64,000 nt of DNA, taken from the NCBI RefSeq assembly GCF_000749845.1, contig NZ_JQHM01000004.1, positions 62,001 to 126,000 on the forward strand. Reading direction: 5' to 3'. Numbering within the stretch: the stretch's first letter is position 1; the number at the start of each line of letters is the position of its first letter. Positions 38,115-49,005 of this stretch are shown here, one piece after another. This stretch comes from Pectobacterium betavasculorum. Its GTDB lineage: Bacteria > Pseudomonadota > Gammaproteobacteria > Enterobacterales > Enterobacteriaceae. The notes beneath the pieces were generated by a model. That model did no database searches, was not told where the DNA came from, and worked only from the letters and a program-made list of their open reading frames with translations. Made by a program: the position numbers and the translations under genes.

Positions 38115-38150
38115 ATCATTCGGGGAGGGTAGGGATGCACCCCGAATGAT
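38115..38150 (+). terminator. Strong hairpin after lrhA
   Basis: ATCATTCGGGG (38115-38125) and CCCCGAATGAT (38140-38150) form a perfect 11-bp stem around a 14-base loop, starting 20 bases after the lrhA stop. No T run follows, so it may block exonucleases or need Rho rather than act as a simple intrinsic terminator. Confidence 0.55.
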
Positions 38151-38766
38151 GATGATTTATGGCTAACGTGTTAAACCAGCGTCGACAGCGTTTTAGTGAC
38201 CTGATTCCCTCAATTTGCCCCCATTTTGTGTTTTTCATTTCGCATCAATAGGCTAGGTGTGGCGAGATTAATCGACTCTCTTTATAAAATGATAGTTCAT
38301 TTTTTTTAAACTTGTGTTGTGAGGAATGGTATTCCTCTTGTCCAGCATCATCTTGATTTTTTTAATAACTAAATTGGTAAAAATGTGTGCTGGATCAAAA
38401 AATACCCCTAATAACCCCATGGGGGAACAGGCATTTTCTGTGAAAATGGTATAGTGACACAGCAAACTTGCTTTCTGTGTGGTTGTTCTTTGGTTAACCG
38501 ATGAAAGTACTGATTCGATTTAGCTACGGGTGAGAACACAAAATGTTAACAAAACAGCGTGCATGTAAAGTAATGTACTGTTATTTTTAGTAAGGTTGAA
38601 AAAAGGTTACAAATTTAGGGGCTCAACCATACCAAGCAAGGGTTACCTGATACGTTTCCGTGCTTTTTTATGGTTATTAATCCTTCCTTTTAATCGATGT
38701 GGCGCATTAACTGCCGATAACAGAGCAGAGATGTTACCCGCCACTTTTGATGAGTAAGCAAAGAGA
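38151..38766. promoter_or_regulatory. nuo operon upstream region
   Basis: About 620 bases without a supportable gene precede nuoA. The region is AT-rich and contains several GTTAAC/GTTA motifs (for example near 38493 and 38545), of the kind found in ArcA-bound promoters. I cannot fix a site or start point by eye. Long multi-promoter upstream regions responding to ArcA, NarL and FNR are known for E. coli nuo. A 65-codon minus-strand frame at 38268-38465 shows no recognisable product. Confidence 0.45.
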
Positions 38767-39207
38767 ATGTCAACAACTACTGAAATCCTCGCCCATCATT
38801 GGGCGTTTGCGCTATTCCTTATCATTGCCATAGGCCTTTGCGTCTTCATGCTGACCGGTGGATTTTTGCTGGGCGGGAGAGCTAGAGCCAGGGCCAAAAA
38901 CGTACCTTATGAATCCGGGATCGACTCCGTGGGTTCAGCGCGTCTACGCCTGTCTGCTAAATTTTATCTTGTCGCTATGTTCTTCGTTATCTTCGACGTT
39001 GAAGCCCTGTATCTCTACGCTTGGGCTGTGTCTATCAAAGAAAGCGGCTGGATTGGCTTCATCGAAGCAACCATTTTCATTTTGGTGCTGTTGGCTGGTT
39101 TGATTTATCTGGTACGCGTTGGGGCACTTGACTGGACCCCGGTACGTTCCAAGAGACAAGTCGTTAAATCAGACATCATCAACACTACCAACACTCATCC
39201 GCAGTAA
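38767..39207 (+). CDS. nuoA: NADH-quinone oxidoreductase subunit A
   Basis: NuoA is a small membrane subunit of complex I at the junction of the peripheral and membrane arms. The 146-residue protein has three predicted membrane segments. The long conserved loop between the first two reads [22 protein letters not shown], followed by [12 protein letters not shown] with acidic residues that line the quinone-site/E-channel entrance. It is the first gene of the 13-gene nuo operon; nuoB follows after 17 bases. Confidence 0.97.
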   Translation: MSTTTEILAHHWAFALFLIIAIGLCVFMLTGGFLLGGRARARAKNVPYESGIDSVGSARLRLSAKFYLVAMFFVIFDVEALYLYAWAVSIKESGWIGFIEATIFILVLLAGLIYLVRVGALDWTPVRSKRQVVKSDIINTTNTHPQ

Positions 39208-39224
39208 CAGCGAGGCATTTTAAG

Positions 39225-39899
39225 ATGGACTATACGCTCACCCGCATAGAGCCGGACGGTGAGAATGACCGTTATCCCCTGCAACGTCAGGAGATCGTTT
39301 CCGACCCTCTGGAGCAACATGTTCACCGCAGTGTCTATATGGGCAAACTGGAACATGCATTACACGATACGGTGAACTGGGGTCGTCAGAATTCCCTGTG
39401 GCCGTATAACTTCGGCCTTTCCTGTTGCTACGTAGAAATGGTGACATCATTTACCGCCGTCCATGACGTTGCGCGTTTTGGTGCTGAGGTTTTGCGTGCG
39501 TCGCCACGTCAGGCTGACTTTATGGTGGTTGCGGGTACCTGTTTTACCAAAATGGCTCCCGTCATTCAGCGTCTGTACGAGCAAATGCTTGAGCCTAAAT
39601 GGGTTATCTCCATGGGCGCGTGTGCCAATTCCGGCGGTATGTACGACATCTACTCCGTTGTTCAGGGTGTAGATAAATTCCTGCCTGTTGACGTGTATAT
39701 TCCGGGCTGCCCTCCGCGCCCTGAAGCCTACATGCAAGCACTGCTGCTGCTGAAAGAATCTATCGGTAAAGAACGCCGTCCTCTGTCATGGGTGGTAGGT
39801 GAGCAGGGCGTTTACCGCGCCAACATGCAATCTGAGCGTGAGCGCAAACGCGGCGAGCGAATCGCTGTGACCAACCTGCGCTCGCCTGATGAGATTTGA
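39225..39899 (+). CDS. nuoB: NADH-quinone oxidoreductase subunit B
   Basis: NuoB carries the terminal [4Fe-4S] cluster N2 that passes electrons to quinone. The 224-residue protein shows the tandem Cys ligands (SCCYVEM), a third in [10 protein letters not shown] and the fourth in IPGCPPRPE. The gap to nuoCD (98 bases) is longer than most junctions in the operon. Confidence 0.98.
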   Translation: MDYTLTRIEPDGENDRYPLQRQEIVSDPLEQHVHRSVYMGKLEHALHDTVNWGRQNSLWPYNFGLSCCYVEMVTSFTAVHDVARFGAEVLRASPRQADFMVVAGTCFTKMAPVIQRLYEQMLEPKWVISMGACANSGGMYDIYSVVQGVDKFLPVDVYIPGCPPRPEAYMQALLLLKESIGKERRPLSWVVGEQGVYRANMQSERERKRGERIAVTNLRSPDEI

Positions 39900-39997
39900 C
39901 CTGTAGCTGATAAATCCGGTGGCCGTGTAATACCCCGATAATAGTGTGCGGTCATTATCAGATACAGAAATAGCACATTTAATGTGGTGACATATTT

Positions 39998-41797
39998 ATG
40001 ACAGATTTAACGACACACGATCTCGCTCAGCCAGGCTGGCAAACCCGCGATCATCTTAACGATCCGGTCGTTGGCGAACTGTGTAACCGTTTTGGACCAG
40101 ATGCATTTACTGTACAGGCAACTCGCACAGGTATTCCCGTTGTGTGGGTTAAACGTGAGCAATTACTTGATGTTGTTGCATTCCTGAAAAAACAGCCAAA
40201 GCCTTATGTCATGCTGTTTGACCTGCACGGGATGGATGAGCGTCTGCGTACCCACCGTGAAGGTTTGCCTGCCGCCGACTACTCCGTTTTTTACCACTTA
40301 ATTTCCATCGAGCGTAACCGCGACATCATGCTAAAAGTCGCGTTGGCCGAGAATGATATGCATTTGCCGACCGTGACCAAACTGTTTCCGAATGCCAACT
40401 GGTATGAGCGGGAAACGTGGGAGATGTTCGGCATGGCCTTCGATGGTCATCCAAATCTGACGCGCATTATGATGCCGAAGACGTGGGAAGGGCACCCGTT
40501 GCGTAAAGATTATCCGGCGCGTGCGACTGAATTCGATCCTTTCGAGCTGACTAAGCAGAAAGAAGATCTGGAAATGGAATCCCTGACATTCAAACCGGAA
40601 GAGTGGGGAATGAAGCGTGGCACTGAAAATGAGGACTTCATGTTCCTCAACCTCGGTCCGAACCACCCGTCTTCACACGGTGCCTTCCGTATTATCCTGC
40701 AATTGGATGGCGAAGAGATCGTCGACTGCGTGCCTGATGTGGGTTACCACCATCGCGGCGCGGAGAAAATGGGCGAGCGTCAGTCTTGGCATAGCTACAT
40801 TCCTTATACCGACCGTATTGAATACCTTGGCGGCTGCGTTAACGAAATGCCGTATGTACTGGCCGTGGAAAAACTGGCGGGTATTGAGGTGCCGGATCGC
40901 GTTAAAACGATTCGCGTGATGTTGTCTGAGCTGTTCCGCATTAATAGCCATCTTCTGTATATCAGTACCTATATTCAGGACGTCGGGGCAATGACTCCGG
41001 TGTTCTTTGCGTTTACTGACCGCCAGAAAATTTACGATTTGGTTGAAGCCATTACCGGTTTCCGTATGCACCCAGCCTGGTTCCGTATTGGCGGTGTAGC
41101 ACACGATCTGCCACGAGGCTGGGAGCGCTTGCTGCGTGAATTCCTCGACTGGATGCCGGCTCGTCTGGACACGTATGTCAAATCCGCGTTGCAGAACACC
41201 ATTCTGAAAGGCCGTACTCAGGGCGTCGCTGCTTACAATGCGAAAGAAGCATTGGAATGGGGCGTAACGGGTGCAGGTCTGCGTGCCACAGGTATCGGTT
41301 TCGACGTGCGTAAATGGCGTCCGTATTCCGGCTATGAAAACTTTGACTTTGAAGTGCCAGTAGGCGACGGAATCAGCGATTGCTACAGCCGCGTTATGCT
41401 GAAAGTTGAAGAGCTGCGTCAGAGCTTGCGCATTCTGGATCAGTGCCTCAAGAACATGCCGGAAGGGCCGTTCAAAGCGGATCACCCGCTGACGACGCCG
41501 CCGCCAAAAGAGCGCACGTTGCAGCATATTGATACGCTGATCAACCACTTCCTTCAGGTTTCCTGGGGACCGGTTATGCCTGCCAATGAATCATTCCAGA
41601 TGGTCGAGGCGACAAAAGGTATTAACAGCTATTACCTGACCAGTGACGGCGGCACGATGAGCTACCGCACCCGTATTCGCACGCCGAGCTATGCGCATCT
41701 GCAACAGATTCCTTCTGTAATTCGTGGATGTCTGGTATCCGACCTGATCGTTTACCTCGGCAGTATTGATTTCGTAATGTCAGATGTGGACCGCTAA
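39998..41797 (+). CDS. nuoC: NADH-quinone oxidoreductase fused subunits C/D
   Basis: This 599-residue protein fuses the 30-kDa (NuoC) and 49-kDa (NuoD) subunits, as is normal in Enterobacterales (nuoCD). The NuoC part ends near [16 protein letters not shown] (about residue 175). The NuoD part starts around residue 205 with [19 protein letters not shown], whose His contributes to the quinone site. It continues through [14 protein letters not shown] and ends in the conserved SDVDR. nuoE follows two bases after the stop. Confidence 0.98.
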   Translation: MTDLTTHDLAQPGWQTRDHLNDPVVGELCNRFGPDAFTVQATRTGIPVVWVKREQLLDVVAFLKKQPKPYVMLFDLHGMDERLRTHREGLPAADYSVFYHLISIERNRDIMLKVALAENDMHLPTVTKLFPNANWYERETWEMFGMAFDGHPNLTRIMMPKTWEGHPLRKDYPARATEFDPFELTKQKEDLEMESLTFKPEEWGMKRGTENEDFMFLNLGPNHPSSHGAFRIILQLDGEEIVDCVPDVGYHHRGAEKMGERQSWHSYIPYTDRIEYLGGCVNEMPYVLAVEKLAGIEVPDRVKTIRVMLSELFRINSHLLYISTYIQDVGAMTPVFFAFTDRQKIYDLVEAITGFRMHPAWFRIGGVAHDLPRGWERLLREFLDWMPARLDTYVKSALQNTILKGRTQGVAAYNAKEALEWGVTGAGLRATGIGFDVRKWRPYSGYENFDFEVPVGDGISDCYSRVMLKVEELRQSLRILDQCLKNMPEGPFKADHPLTTPPPKERTLQHIDTLINHFLQVSWGPVMPANESFQMVEATKGINSYYLTSDGGTMSYRTRIRTPSYAHLQQIPSVIRGCLVSDLIVYLGSIDFVMSDVDR

Positions 41798-41799
41798 CT

Positions 41800-42345
41800 A
41801 TGCATGATCACAACAATCACGATCATATTGACGCCCAGGGACAACCTGTTGCCGATTCGCTGACAAAAGACAATGCTTTTGTATTGAGTGACGCCGAACG
41901 TGACGCTATTGAGCACGAAAAACATCACTACGAAGATGCACGCGCCGCATCAATCGAAGCACTGAAAATTGTGCAAAAAGCACGCGGCTGGGTGCCGGAT
42001 GGTGCTATCAACGCGATTGCCGATCTGCTGGGGATCCCTGCCAGTGACGTGGAAGGCGTGGCAACGTTCTACAGCCAGATTTATCGCCAGCCGGTCGGGC
42101 GTCATATTATTCGCTATTGCGACAGCGTCGTGTGCCACATCAATGGCTATCAGGGCGTTCAGGCTGCGCTTGAGCGTAAGCTCAGCATCAAGCCGGGACA
42201 GACAACGTTCGATGGACGTTTCACGCTGTTGCCGACCTGCTGCCTGGGTAACTGTGACAAGGGGCCGTCAATGATGATTGATGACGATACCCACAGCCAT
42301 GTGACGCCGGAAGGTATTGAATCGTTATTGGAGCAGTATCAATGA
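41800..42345 (+). CDS. nuoE: NADH-quinone oxidoreductase subunit E
   Basis: NuoE binds the [2Fe-2S] cluster N1a in the NADH dehydrogenase module. The 181-residue protein has the four ligands in the thioredoxin-like domain: CDSVVC and, about 35 residues later, CCLGNC. The N-terminus is His/Asp-rich ([11 protein letters not shown]) and slightly longer than in E. coli. The stop overlaps the nuoF ATG (ATGA). Confidence 0.97.
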   Translation: MHDHNNHDHIDAQGQPVADSLTKDNAFVLSDAERDAIEHEKHHYEDARAASIEALKIVQKARGWVPDGAINAIADLLGIPASDVEGVATFYSQIYRQPVGRHIIRYCDSVVCHINGYQGVQAALERKLSIKPGQTTFDGRFTLLPTCCLGNCDKGPSMMIDDDTHSHVTPEGIESLLEQYQ

Positions 42346-43691
42346 GTAAAGACATTGTTCTGACTGCTGAGCAGCATCCTCTGACCTGGCGTTTACGCGC
42401 AGACAAACAGCCGGTATGGCTGGATGAGTATCGCAGTAAAAATGGTTATGTCGCCGCGCAAAAAGCGTTAACGGGCATGGCGCAGGATGAAGTGGTCTCA
42501 CTGGTTAAAGACGCAGGTCTGAAAGGACGTGGCGGTGCAGGCTTTTCAACAGGCTTGAAGTGGAGCCTGATGCCGAAAGACGAAAGCATGAACATCCGCT
42601 ATCTGCTATGTAACGCAGATGAGATGGAGCCAGGTACTTATAAAGACCGCCTGTTGATGGAGCAAGAGCCTCATCTGCTGGTTGAAGGCATGCTAATCAG
42701 CGCCTTTGCGCTGAAAGCCTACCGCGGTTACATCTTCCTGCGTGGTGAGTACATCGAAGCTGCTGTTCACTTGCGTCGCGCAATTGAAGAAGCAAAAGCG
42801 GCTGGCTTGCTGGGCAAAAATATTCTGGGCAGCGGATTTGATTTCGAGCTGTTCGTGCATACCGGTGCTGGGCGTTACATCTGCGGTGAGGAAACTGCAC
42901 TGATTAACTCGCTGGAAGGCCGTCGTGCCAACCCACGCTCCAAGCCGCCGTTCCCGGCGTCTGCGGGTGTTTGGGGCAAACCGACTTGTGTCAATAATGT
43001 CGAAACGTTGTGTAACGTACCGGCGATTATCGAGCATGGTGCAGCGTGGTATCAGGGGCTGTCTGTCGGTAAAAGTAAAGATGCTGGCACGAAACTGATG
43101 GGCTTCTCTGGCCGCGTCAAGAATCCGGGCCTGTGGGAACTGCCTTTCGGCACCACGGCGCGTGAGATTCTGGAAGACTACGCGGGCGGCATGCGTGATG
43201 GTCTGAAACTGAAAGCCTGGCAGCCGGGCGGTGCGGGTACGGATTTCCTGACGGAAAGCCATCTCGATCTACCGATGGATTTTGAGCATATTGCAAAAGC
43301 AGGTAGCCGTATGGGTACCGCGCTGGCGATGGCTGTCGATCACGAAATCAATATGGTCTCGTTGACGCGTAATCTTGAAGAGTTCTTTGCCCGTGAATCC
43401 TGTGGCTGGTGTACACCGTGTCGTGATGGTTTGCCGTGGAGCGTGAAGATTCTGCGCGCGCTGGAAAATGGCGAAGGCCAGCCTGGCGATATCGAAACGC
43501 TGGAACAGCTTTGCCGTTTCCTCGGGCCGGGTAACACCTTCTGTGCGCATGCGCCGGGTGCGGTCGAGCCGCTGCAAAGTGCTATCAAGTATTTCCGGGA
43601 AGAATTCGAAGCGGGTATCTCTAAACAGTATTTAGGCAACCTCAAAACGATTGGCGGTATTCAGCCTAACCTGTTGAAAGAGCGCTGGTAA
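42342..43691 (+). CDS. nuoF: NADH-quinone oxidoreductase subunit F
   Basis: NuoF holds the NADH site, FMN and cluster N3. In the 449-residue protein, [16 protein letters not shown] near residue 60 is the FMN/NADH glycine-rich loop and [14 protein letters not shown] binds nucleotide. The cluster ligands are in [12 protein letters not shown] near residue 350, with the fourth Cys in [10 protein letters not shown]. It starts by a four-base overlap with nuoE. A 187-base gap containing a hairpin and a palindromic repeat separates it from nuoG, the largest gap in the operon. Confidence 0.98.
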   Translation: MSKDIVLTAEQHPLTWRLRADKQPVWLDEYRSKNGYVAAQKALTGMAQDEVVSLVKDAGLKGRGGAGFSTGLKWSLMPKDESMNIRYLLCNADEMEPGTYKDRLLMEQEPHLLVEGMLISAFALKAYRGYIFLRGEYIEAAVHLRRAIEEAKAAGLLGKNILGSGFDFELFVHTGAGRYICGEETALINSLEGRRANPRSKPPFPASAGVWGKPTCVNNVETLCNVPAIIEHGAAWYQGLSVGKSKDAGTKLMGFSGRVKNPGLWELPFGTTAREILEDYAGGMRDGLKLKAWQPGGAGTDFLTESHLDLPMDFEHIAKAGSRMGTALAMAVDHEINMVSLTRNLEEFFARESCGWCTPCRDGLPWSVKILRALENGEGQPGDIETLEQLCRFLGPGNTFCAHAPGAVEPLQSAIKYFREEFEAGISKQYLGNLKTIGGIQPNLLKERW

Positions 43692-43732
43692 ACCAGTGCC
43701 TAACACGTGCGAGATGCAGTGAATGTATCCGC

Positions 43733-43756
43733 AGGGTGGCGCAAATAAGCCACCCT
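43733..43756 (+). repeat. Hairpin in the nuoF-nuoG gap
   Basis: AGGGTGGC and GCCACCCT form an 8-bp stem around an eight-base loop, 41 bases after the nuoF stop. It has only two T after the stem and lies inside an operon, so it may be a processing or partial-termination structure. Confidence 0.5.
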
Positions 43757-43758
43757 TA

Positions 43759-43826
43759 TAAACCCAATAGATTTCAAGGCGCAGGTAGCCAACGCATTTG
43801 CGGTTTGAAAGATGAGGGTATACAGA
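43759..43826 (-). repeat. Short copy of the dispersed palindromic repeat inside the nuo operon
   Basis: Read on the minus strand, TATACCCTCATCTTTCAAAC and the following GCGTTGGCTAC match the left arm of the element at 57827-57952. The other end begins ACCCAATAGATTTCAAGGCG, giving imperfect terminal inverted repeats. The copy is about 68 bp and seems to lack the middle of the longer version. It ends some 50 bases before the nuoG start. Confidence 0.7.
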
Positions 43827-43878
43827 ATTTTTGATTAGCGCCTGTGGCAACACGGGCCATTATGGAAGCATGCTGACT

Positions 43879-46605
43879 ATGGCTACTATTCATGTAGACG
43901 GCAAAGAGTATGAAGTAAACGGAGCGGACAACCTTCTGGAAGCTTGCCTGACTCTGGGACTTGATATTCCTTACTTTTGCTGGCACCCCGCGCTCGGGAG
44001 CGTCGGATCCTGCCGCCTCTGTGCGGTAAAACAGTATCAAAACGCGGAAGATACTCGCGGTCGTCTGGTGATGTCTTGTATGACACCAGCAACCGAAGGA
44101 ACGTTCATCGCAATTGAAGATGAAGAAGCGAAACTATTCCGTAAGACGATAGTTGAGTTTCTAATGACCAACCACCCGCACGATTGTCCGGTGTGTGAGG
44201 AAGGTGGTAACTGTCATTTGCAGGATATGACGGTTATGACGGGGCAGAACTTCCGTCGCTACCGCTTCACCAAGCGTACTCACCGCAATCAGGATCTCGG
44301 GCCGTTCATTTCTCATGAGATGAACCGCTGTATCGCATGCTATCGCTGCGTGCGTTACTACAAAGACTATGCGGATGGCAAAGATCTCGGCGTTTATGGC
44401 GCACACGACAACGTCTACTTCGGTCGCCCGGAAGATGGCACGCTGGAAAGCGAGTTCTCCGGTAACCTGGTTGAAGTGTGTCCTACCGGTGTCTTCACCG
44501 ACAAAACGCACTCCGAGCGCTATAACCGTAAATGGGATATGCAGTTCGCACCGAGCGTCTGCCAACAGTGCAGCATCGGCTGTAATACCAGTCCCGGCGA
44601 ACGCTATGGTGAACTACGCCGTATCGAAAACCGTTTTAACGGTAGCGTAAATCACTATTTCCTGTGTGACCGCGGCCGTTTTGGTTACGGCTATGTCAAC
44701 CAGAAAGACCGTCCAAACCAACCATTGCAACGTCGTGGTGATGACTGGATCGCACTGAATGCCGATCAGGCACTGCAAGGTGCAGCAGATGTTCTGCGTC
44801 AAGCGAAGAAAACCATCGGTATCGGTTCACCGCGTGCCAGCATTGAAAGCAACTTTGCGTTGCGTGAGCTGGTGGGGGCAGAAAACTTCTATACCGGTAT
44901 CGCGCAGGAAGAACAAAATCGTCTGCAACTGATCTTGAAAGTACTGCGCGAAAGTGGTGTAAGAACGCCAGCGCTACGTGAGATCGAAGGCTACGATGCG
45001 GTTCTGATTCTGGGTGAAGACTTAACACAGACCGGTGCACGTATCGCGCTGGCCGTTCGTCAGGCCGTTAAAGGCAAAGCTCGCGAAATGGCAGCAGCAC
45101 AGAAAGTGGCTGACTGGCAGATTGCGGCGATCATGAACATTGGCCAGCATGCCAAGCACCCGCTGTTTGTCACCAACGTAGACAACACCCGTCTGGACGA
45201 CATTGCTGCATGGAACTACCGTGCCCCCGTTGCCGATCAGGCGCGTCTTGGTTTCGCGATTGCACACGGGTTAGATAGCAACGCCCCGGCAGTCACCGAT
45301 CTGGCTGCGGGTCTGGATCAGAAAGTTGATATCATCGTACAGGCGCTGGCCGGTGCGAGAAAACCGCTCATCATTTCCGGCACCAATGCGGGCAGCGAAG
45401 ACGTGATCTCCGCTGCGGCAAACGTTGCCAAAGCGCTGAAGAGTCGCGGATCTGACGTCGGCATTACCTTTGTTGCATCTGCTGCAAACAGCATCGGGTT
45501 GTCAATCATGGGTGGCGGTTCGCTGGATGACGCGTTGGTGCAGTTGGAAAACGGCGACGCTGATAGCGTGGTGGTTCTGGAGAACGATCTCTACCGTCAT
45601 GCCCCAATCGCTCGCGTTGACGCTGCACTGGAAAAAGCTGAGAACCTGATTGTGGTCGATCATCAGCGTACTCGCATCATGGACAAGGCCAACATCATTC
45701 TGTCTGCCGCTAGCTTTGCTGAAAGCGACGGTACGCTGGTGAATCAGGAAGGTCGCGCTCAGCGTTTCTTCCAGGTTTATGATCCAACGTACTACAACGA
45801 CAAAATTGTAATGTTGGAAAGCTGGCGCTGGCTGCACTCGCTGTATATCACCTATAACAGCCGTCAGGTTGACTGGACGCAACTGGATAACGTGATTGAC
45901 GCGTGTGTCGCTGCCCTGCCGCAGTTTGCCGCGATTAAAGATGCCGCACCGGATGCTTCGTTCCGTATCCGTGGGCAGAAGCTGTCGCGCTCACCGATTC
46001 GCTCCAGCGGCCGTACGGCGATGCGTGCCAATATCAGCGTGCATGAACCGCGTCAGCCAGTCGATAAAGACACCATGTTTGCCTTCTCAATGGAAGGGAA
46101 CAACAGTCCAACAGCCAACCGTCAGCAAATTCCGTTTGCCTGGGCGCCAGGCTGGAACTCACCGCAAGCCTGGAATAAATTCCAGGATGAAGTGGGCGGA
46201 CATTTGCGTCATGGCGATCCGGGTGTGCGTATGATCGAAGCCGGAGAAGGTTCGCTGGCGTACTTCGACAACATTCCAGCGGCTTTCGTCCCACAAGCGG
46301 GTCAATGGCGCGTTGCGCCGTATTATCACCTGTTTGGTAGTGATGAAATGTCACAGCGTTCTGACGTGATTCAGCAGCGTATGCCAGAGCCTTACGTGAT
46401 GGTGAACCCAACTGATGCGGCGACGCTAGGCGTAAACGCCGGTACGTTACTGGAGTTGACCTGTGCAGGGCAAACGCTACGTCTGCCACTGCGCTTAAGT
46501 GCGGCATTAAGTCAGGGACAGGTTGGTTTACCGCTGGGCTTGCCGGGTATTGCACCGGTGCTGGCGGGTGCAACCGTTGAAAATCTGCGGGAGGCCGCAC
46601 AATGA
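43879..46605 (+). CDS. nuoG: NADH-quinone oxidoreductase subunit G
   Basis: NuoG is the largest peripheral subunit and carries clusters N1b, N4, N5 and the extra N7. The 908-residue protein starts [15 protein letters not shown] with a ferredoxin-type N1b site (Cys in [15 protein letters not shown] and MSCMTP). It continues with the N5 region ([19 protein letters not shown]), the N4 site ([14 protein letters not shown] and EVCPTG) and the N7 motif CQQCSIGC. A molybdopterin-oxidoreductase-like domain without cofactor follows. I use ATG 43879 because GGAAG at 43864-43868 is ten bases before it but only one base from the alternative ATG 43870; 43879 also gives the E. coli length. Confidence 0.96.
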   Translation: MATIHVDGKEYEVNGADNLLEACLTLGLDIPYFCWHPALGSVGSCRLCAVKQYQNAEDTRGRLVMSCMTPATEGTFIAIEDEEAKLFRKTIVEFLMTNHPHDCPVCEEGGNCHLQDMTVMTGQNFRRYRFTKRTHRNQDLGPFISHEMNRCIACYRCVRYYKDYADGKDLGVYGAHDNVYFGRPEDGTLESEFSGNLVEVCPTGVFTDKTHSERYNRKWDMQFAPSVCQQCSIGCNTSPGERYGELRRIENRFNGSVNHYFLCDRGRFGYGYVNQKDRPNQPLQRRGDDWIALNADQALQGAADVLRQAKKTIGIGSPRASIESNFALRELVGAENFYTGIAQEEQNRLQLILKVLRESGVRTPALREIEGYDAVLILGEDLTQTGARIALAVRQAVKGKAREMAAAQKVADWQIAAIMNIGQHAKHPLFVTNVDNTRLDDIAAWNYRAPVADQARLGFAIAHGLDSNAPAVTDLAAGLDQKVDIIVQALAGARKPLIISGTNAGSEDVISAAANVAKALKSRGSDVGITFVASAANSIGLSIMGGGSLDDALVQLENGDADSVVVLENDLYRHAPIARVDAALEKAENLIVVDHQRTRIMDKANIILSAASFAESDGTLVNQEGRAQRFFQVYDPTYYNDKIVMLESWRWLHSLYITYNSRQVDWTQLDNVIDACVAALPQFAAIKDAAPDASFRIRGQKLSRSPIRSSGRTAMRANISVHEPRQPVDKDTMFAFSMEGNNSPTANRQQIPFAWAPGWNSPQAWNKFQDEVGGHLRHGDPGVRMIEAGEGSLAYFDNIPAAFVPQAGQWRVAPYYHLFGSDEMSQRSDVIQQRMPEPYVMVNPTDAATLGVNAGTLLELTCAGQTLRLPLRLSAALSQGQVGLPLGLPGIAPVLAGATVENLREAAQ

Positions 46606-47576
46606 GTTGGTTAACACCGGAATTAATCGAGATTCTGATCACCGTCGGAAAAGCGATCGTGATTCTGCTGGTTGTGGTGACCTGTGGCGCATTCATGAGT
46701 ATGGGTGAACGTCGACTGCTCGGCCTCTTCCAGGGACGTTATGGACCGAACCGGGTAGGTTGGGGCGGTTCATTACAGCTTGTCGCTGACATGATCAAAA
46801 TGTTCTTCAAAGAAGACTGGGTGCCGAACTTTACCGATAAGGTGATCTTCACGTTGGCACCAATGATCGCGTTTACATCAATGCTGATTGCCTTCGCGAT
46901 TGTGCCGATCACGCCAACCTGGGGTGTCGCCGATCTGAACATCGGTATCCTGTTCTTCCTGATGATGGCGGGTCTGGCTGTTTACGCGGTGCTGTTTGCC
47001 GGCTGGGCGAGTAACAACAAATACTCGCTGCTGGGAGCGGTACGTGCTTCCGCGCAGACCGTGAGCTACGAAGTCTTCATCGGCCTGTCACTGATGGGGG
47101 TTGTCGCGCAGGCGGGCTCGTTCAACATGCGTGATATTGTCGATTCTCAGGAACATTTGTGGAACGTTATTCCGCAGTTCTTCGGCTTTATTACGTTTGC
47201 CATCGCAGGCGTGGCGGTATGTCACCGTCACCCGTTTGACCAGCCTGAAGCTGAACAGGAACTGGCCGATGGTTACCACATTGAATATTCCGGTATGAAG
47301 TTCGGTCTGTTCTTCGTGGGCGAATATATCGGGATCGTTACCGTTTCTGCGCTCATAGTGACCTTATTCTTCGGTGGCTGGCATGGTCCGTTCTTGCCAC
47401 CGTTTGTCTGGTTTGCGCTGAAAACAGGCTTTTTCATGATGATGTTCATCCTGATTCGTGCTTCGTTACCCCGTCCACGTTATGACCAGGTGATGGCTTT
47501 CGGTTGGAAAGTCTGTCTGCCGATAACGCTTTTGAATCTGCTGGCGACCGCCGCCGTCATTTTGTACAACGCTTAA
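46602..47576 (+). CDS. nuoH: NADH-quinone oxidoreductase subunit H
   Basis: NuoH anchors the peripheral arm and forms much of the quinone chamber. The 324-residue protein has about eight membrane segments. Conserved loops are [19 protein letters not shown] near residue 36, [11 protein letters not shown] near residue 148 and [20 protein letters not shown] near residue 208 with its string of glutamates. The ATG overlaps the nuoG stop by four bases. Confidence 0.98.
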   Translation: MSWLTPELIEILITVGKAIVILLVVVTCGAFMSMGERRLLGLFQGRYGPNRVGWGGSLQLVADMIKMFFKEDWVPNFTDKVIFTLAPMIAFTSMLIAFAIVPITPTWGVADLNIGILFFLMMAGLAVYAVLFAGWASNNKYSLLGAVRASAQTVSYEVFIGLSLMGVVAQAGSFNMRDIVDSQEHLWNVIPQFFGFITFAIAGVAVCHRHPFDQPEAEQELADGYHIEYSGMKFGLFFVGEYIGIVTVSALIVTLFFGGWHGPFLPPFVWFALKTGFFMMMFILIRASLPRPRYDQVMAFGWKVCLPITLLNLLATAAVILYNA

Positions 47577-47593
47577 GAAGGGGTGAATAAACC

Positions 47594-48136
47594 ATGACAT
47601 TGAAAGAGTTAGTGGTTGGTTTCGGCACCCAGATACGCAGTATCTGTATGGTGGGATCGAATGCTTTTAAGAAGCGCGAAACCAGGATGTACCCAGAAGA
47701 GCCTGTGAATCCGCCGCCACGTTACCGTGGTCGTATCGTGCTGACGCGCGATCCCGATGGTGAAGAACGCTGTGTTGCTTGCAACCTGTGTGCGGTGGCT
47801 TGTCCGGTCGGCTGTATCTCATTGCAGAAAGCGGAAACCAAAGATGGCCGCTGGTATCCTGAGTTCTTCCGCGTCAACTTCTCGCGCTGCATTTTCTGTG
47901 GCTTCTGTGAAGAAGCGTGTCCGACAACGGCTATCCAGTTGACGCCGGATTTCGAGATGGGCGAATACAAACGTCAGGATCTGGTGTACGAGAAAGAAGA
48001 TCTGCTGATATCGGGGCCGGGTAAATATCCGGAATATAATTTCTACCGGATGGCTGGTATGGCAATCGATGGGAAAGATAAAGGCGAAGCTGAAAACGAA
48101 GCCAAACCTATTGATGTCAAAGGCCTGTTGCCCTAA
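47594..48136 (+). CDS. nuoI: NADH-quinone oxidoreductase subunit I
   Basis: NuoI is the ferredoxin-like subunit with two [4Fe-4S] clusters, N6a and N6b, between NuoG and NuoB. The 180-residue protein shows both CxxCxxCxxxC motifs: [15 protein letters not shown] near residue 60 and [12 protein letters not shown] near residue 99. The N-terminal amphipathic region and the C-terminal Lys/Glu-rich tail are as in E. coli. nuoJ begins nine bases after the stop. Confidence 0.98.
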   Translation: MTLKELVVGFGTQIRSICMVGSNAFKKRETRMYPEEPVNPPPRYRGRIVLTRDPDGEERCVACNLCAVACPVGCISLQKAETKDGRWYPEFFRVNFSRCIFCGFCEEACPTTAIQLTPDFEMGEYKRQDLVYEKEDLLISGPGKYPEYNFYRMAGMAIDGKDKGEAENEAKPIDVKGLLP

Positions 48137-48145
48137 GGAGCTAGC

Positions 48146-48706
48146 ATGGAATTCGCTTTTTATACCACAGGTTTGATTGCGATATTGGCGACACTGCGCG
48201 TCATTACGCATACCAATCCTGTGCATGCATTGTTGTATATGGTCACTTCGCTCATGGCGATTGCGGGCGTCTTTTTCTCGCTGGGGGCTAATTTTGCCGG
48301 CGCGCTGAGCATCATCGTGTATGCGGGTGCCATCATGGTGCTGTTCGTGTTCGTGGTCATGATGCTCAACCTCGGTAATTCCGTAGAAGAACAAGAGCGT
48401 AATTGGCTGAAACCCAGCGTCTGGATTGGTCCAGGTATTCTTTCACTGGCGTTATTGGCGATTGTGGTCAACGCCATCCTTAGCCTGAAAGAGCAGGGCA
48501 TCACTGGCACGCCCGTTGAGGCGAAAGCGGTGGGTATCAGCCTGTTTGGGCCTTATGTTCTGGCCGTTGAATTAGCGTCAATGTTGCTGCTGGCGGGATT
48601 GGTTGTCGCTTTCCACATTGGTCGTGAAGATAAACGTGGTGACGTTGTCAATAAAGAAGGCGCGAACCAGGACGTTGAGAAAAAAATAACGGGGGAACGC
48701 GCATGA
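48146..48706 (+). CDS. nuoJ: NADH-quinone oxidoreductase subunit J
   Basis: NuoJ is a membrane-arm subunit with five predicted membrane segments. The third contains the [20 protein letters not shown] stretch, whose pi-bulge and Tyr are important for coupling. The 186-residue protein has a charged C-terminal tail. AAGGAG lies six bases before ATG 48146. It overlaps nuoK by four bases. Confidence 0.97.
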   Translation: MEFAFYTTGLIAILATLRVITHTNPVHALLYMVTSLMAIAGVFFSLGANFAGALSIIVYAGAIMVLFVFVVMMLNLGNSVEEQERNWLKPSVWIGPGILSLALLAIVVNAILSLKEQGITGTPVEAKAVGISLFGPYVLAVELASMLLLAGLVVAFHIGREDKRGDVVNKEGANQDVEKKITGERA

Positions 48707-49005
48707 TTCCGTTACAACACGGGTTGATTTTAGCCGCTATTCTGTTTGCTCTGGGGCTGACTGGTCTGTTGATTCGTCGTAACCTGCTGTTTATGTTGAT
48801 CAGTCTGGAAATTATGATCAACGCTGCCGCGTTGGCTTTTGTGGTCGCGGGTAGCTACTGGCAGCAGCCAGATGGTCAGGTGATGTACATTCTGGCGATT
48901 ACACTGGCAGCAGCCGAGGCCAGTATTGGTCTGGCATTGTTGTTACAGATGTATCGTCGTCGTCAGACCCTGAATATTGATACAGTCAGTGAGATGCGCG
49001 GATGA
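48703..49005 (+). CDS. nuoK: NADH-quinone oxidoreductase subunit K
   Basis: NuoK is a 100-residue, three-helix membrane subunit. It carries the two conserved buried glutamates used in proton transfer, one in [14 protein letters not shown] and the other in [15 protein letters not shown]. Start and stop overlap nuoJ and nuoL by four bases each. Confidence 0.98.
   Translation: MIPLQHGLILAAILFALGLTGLLIRRNLLFMLISLEIMINAAALAFVVAGSYWQQPDGQVMYILAITLAAAEASIGLALLLQMYRRRQTLNIDTVSEMRG

Noticed and set aside
38268-38465. 65-codon minus-strand frame in the lrhA-nuoA gap
   Set aside because: It has Cys/His/Ile-rich random composition, no ribosome-binding site, and lies in the nuo control region.
40673-41548. 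291-codon open frame antisense to nuoCD
   Set aside because: It mirrors strongly biased codons of nuoCD and has no family features or start signals.
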